Of a stretch of DNA of 6,428 nt, positions 5,680 through 6,428 are shown piece after piece. A model generated the notes under the pieces. That model made no database searches, had not been told where the DNA came from, and saw nothing but the letters and a program-made list of their open reading frames with translations. The DNA lies in the NCBI GenBank assembly GCA_023387715.1, contig JAEWHQ010000244.1, positions 1 to 6,428 on the forward strand. Direction: 5' to 3'. Made by a program: the position numbers and the translations under genes. Origin of the DNA: Pseudomonadota bacterium. Lineage in GTDB: Bacteria; Pseudomonadota; Alphaproteobacteria; Rhizobiales; Rhizobiaceae. How positions within the stretch are numbered: the stretch's first letter is position 1; each line of letters opens with the position of its first letter.

Positions 5680-6428
5680 ATGGTTAAAACGCGAAAAAAC
5701 ACAACTGGCTTGAAAGGCTCAGTGCGCAAGATGCCACTGAAACTGGCTCTGCTTGTGGCTTTTTTTGCGGGTTCACCAAGCCTTGTTTTTGCTCAAAATC
5801 TGCCTCAAGTGGTTGAAGAACCAGGCTTTTGGGAAAGCACGAAAGCGGGACGCTTTATCCAGAATGAGGATGAAGAGCCCAGCCGTGCGAGCCGTGAAAA
5901 TCTGCCGCAAAATCCGGAACAGGGCTTGGGCGGAAGGCCGGAAGCAAACCCTTTTGCACCGCTTGGCATCCGCAGCGGTAATTTTATGTTGCGCCCGTCG
6001 TTGGAGCAGGGCTTACGTGCTACCAGCAATTCCAAAAACAGCAGCAGTGGTAAAAGTGCGGTTTTGTCTGAGACGCAATTGCGCATGGATATTCAAACCG
6101 ATTTACCGCGTCATGCTGCATTTTTAAATCTGTCGGGCAATTGGATTAAAACAATTTCCGGCGATGATGTATCAGAGCCGTTTTTGCTGCTGAACAGTGG
6201 CTTGCGTCTTGATCTGGATCATCAAAGCCGTTTGAATTTTGGTTTTGATTATATGTTGCGCCGTGAAAGTGCTTCCAGTCCAAATAGTCTGGATGTCGCT
6301 GATGAAAATCCGCTTTTTCATACATTGAGCGGCACTGTGGGCATTGAGCGGGAAGGTAACCTGCTTTTTGGCCGTGCTGATGCACGCTTTGACCGTAATA
6401 TTTACGGTGATGCGGATTTGATCGGCGG
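5680..6428 (+). CDS. Secreted outer-membrane beta-barrel protein, 5' part
   Basis: The frame is open to the window end (249 full codons), so the C-terminus is missing. From the ATG at 5680 the protein has a Sec signal peptide: a basic start (MVKTRKN), a hydrophobic core LALLVAFFAG (22-31) and a likely cut after VFA (38), leaving a mature N-terminus starting QN. A polar, Pro/Glu/Asn-rich linker (about 40-95) leads to LGIRSGNFMLRPSLEQGLRATSN (95-117), a stretch typical of the BBP2_2 outer-membrane beta-barrel family (formerly DUF2320). After it, alternating strands separated by polar turns appear (about 127-249), such as LRMDIQTDL, FLNLSGNWIKT, LRLDLDHQSRLNFGFDYML. The ATG at 5731 is an alternative start with a shorter signal peptide; neither has a clear ribosome binding site. 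Function is unknown; the divergent kpsF neighbour hints only at an envelope link. Confidence 0.75.
   Translation, partial: MVKTRKNTTGLKGSVRKMPLKLALLVAFFAGSPSLVFAQNLPQVVEEPGFWESTKAGRFIQNEDEEPSRASRENLPQNPEQGLGGRPEANPFAPLGIRSGNFMLRPSLEQGLRATSNSKNSSSGKSAVLSETQLRMDIQTDLPRHAAFLNLSGNWIKTISGDDVSEPFLLLNSGLRLDLDHQSRLNFGFDYMLRRESASSPNSLDVADENPLFHTLSGTVGIEREGNLLFGRADARFDRNIYGDADLIG

Noticed and set aside
5753..6127. 124-codon plus-strand frame starting at 5753
   Set aside because: It overlaps the beta-barrel gene in another frame and is rich in Arg, Lys and Cys without any motif; the barrel frame has a signal peptide and family pattern.
1..6428. Search for mobile elements, CRISPR arrays, tRNA/rRNA genes or defence modules
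   Set aside because: No transposase or integrase frames, no spaced repeats, and no RNA-gene-like folds were seen; nearly all sequence is accounted for by core genes.

Overview
The window reads as an ordinary chromosomal segment of an alphaproteobacterium of the order Hyphomicrobiales (Rhizobiales), most likely close to the Brucellaceae (Brucella/Ochrobactrum/Pseudochrobactrum type). The best clue is a small lipoprotein gene whose product closely matches the Brucella outer-membrane lipoprotein Omp10 as I remember it. Base composition looks near 50% G+C by eye, low for Brucella itself, so a relative is more likely than Brucella proper. This is an inference without any database search.

Layout, left to right. 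(1) Positions 1-1160: the 3' part of pabB (aminodeoxychorismate synthase component I), overlapping by ATGA a class IV aminotransferase gene, probably a PabC-type aminodeoxychorismate lyase. Together they would turn chorismate into p-aminobenzoate for folate. (2) Positions 1161-1722: an omp10-type lipoprotein gene with its own candidate promoter and a clear intrinsic terminator. (3) Positions 1723-2864: a control region with a perfect 16-bp palindrome and short direct repeats, then hemH (ferrochelatase, last step of protoheme synthesis). (4) Positions 2865-4394: after a 9-bp-stem hairpin, a SPFH/stomatin-family membrane protein gene (qmcA-like) and a small NfeD-family membrane protein gene, a well-known two-gene pair. 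(5) Positions 4413-4439: a strong hairpin with A and T tracts that can terminate transcription from both sides. (6) Positions 4444-5445, minus strand: kpsF/kdsD, arabinose-5-phosphate isomerase (SIS domain plus two CBS domains), which feeds Kdo and hence lipopolysaccharide synthesis. (7) Positions 5446-5679: an A+T-rich divergent intergenic region. (8) Positions 5680-end, plus strand: the 5' part of a gene for a secreted outer-membrane beta-barrel protein, cut off by the window edge.

The common theme is the cell envelope (Omp10, SPFH/NfeD, KpsF, beta-barrel protein) mixed with cofactor synthesis (p-aminobenzoate, heme). I found no mobile element, CRISPR array, tRNA, rRNA or phage-like module, and no evidence of a previously undescribed system. 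The points worth checking are regulatory: the palindrome before hemH, a possible leaderless kpsF transcript, and the hairpin between hemH and the SPFH gene.
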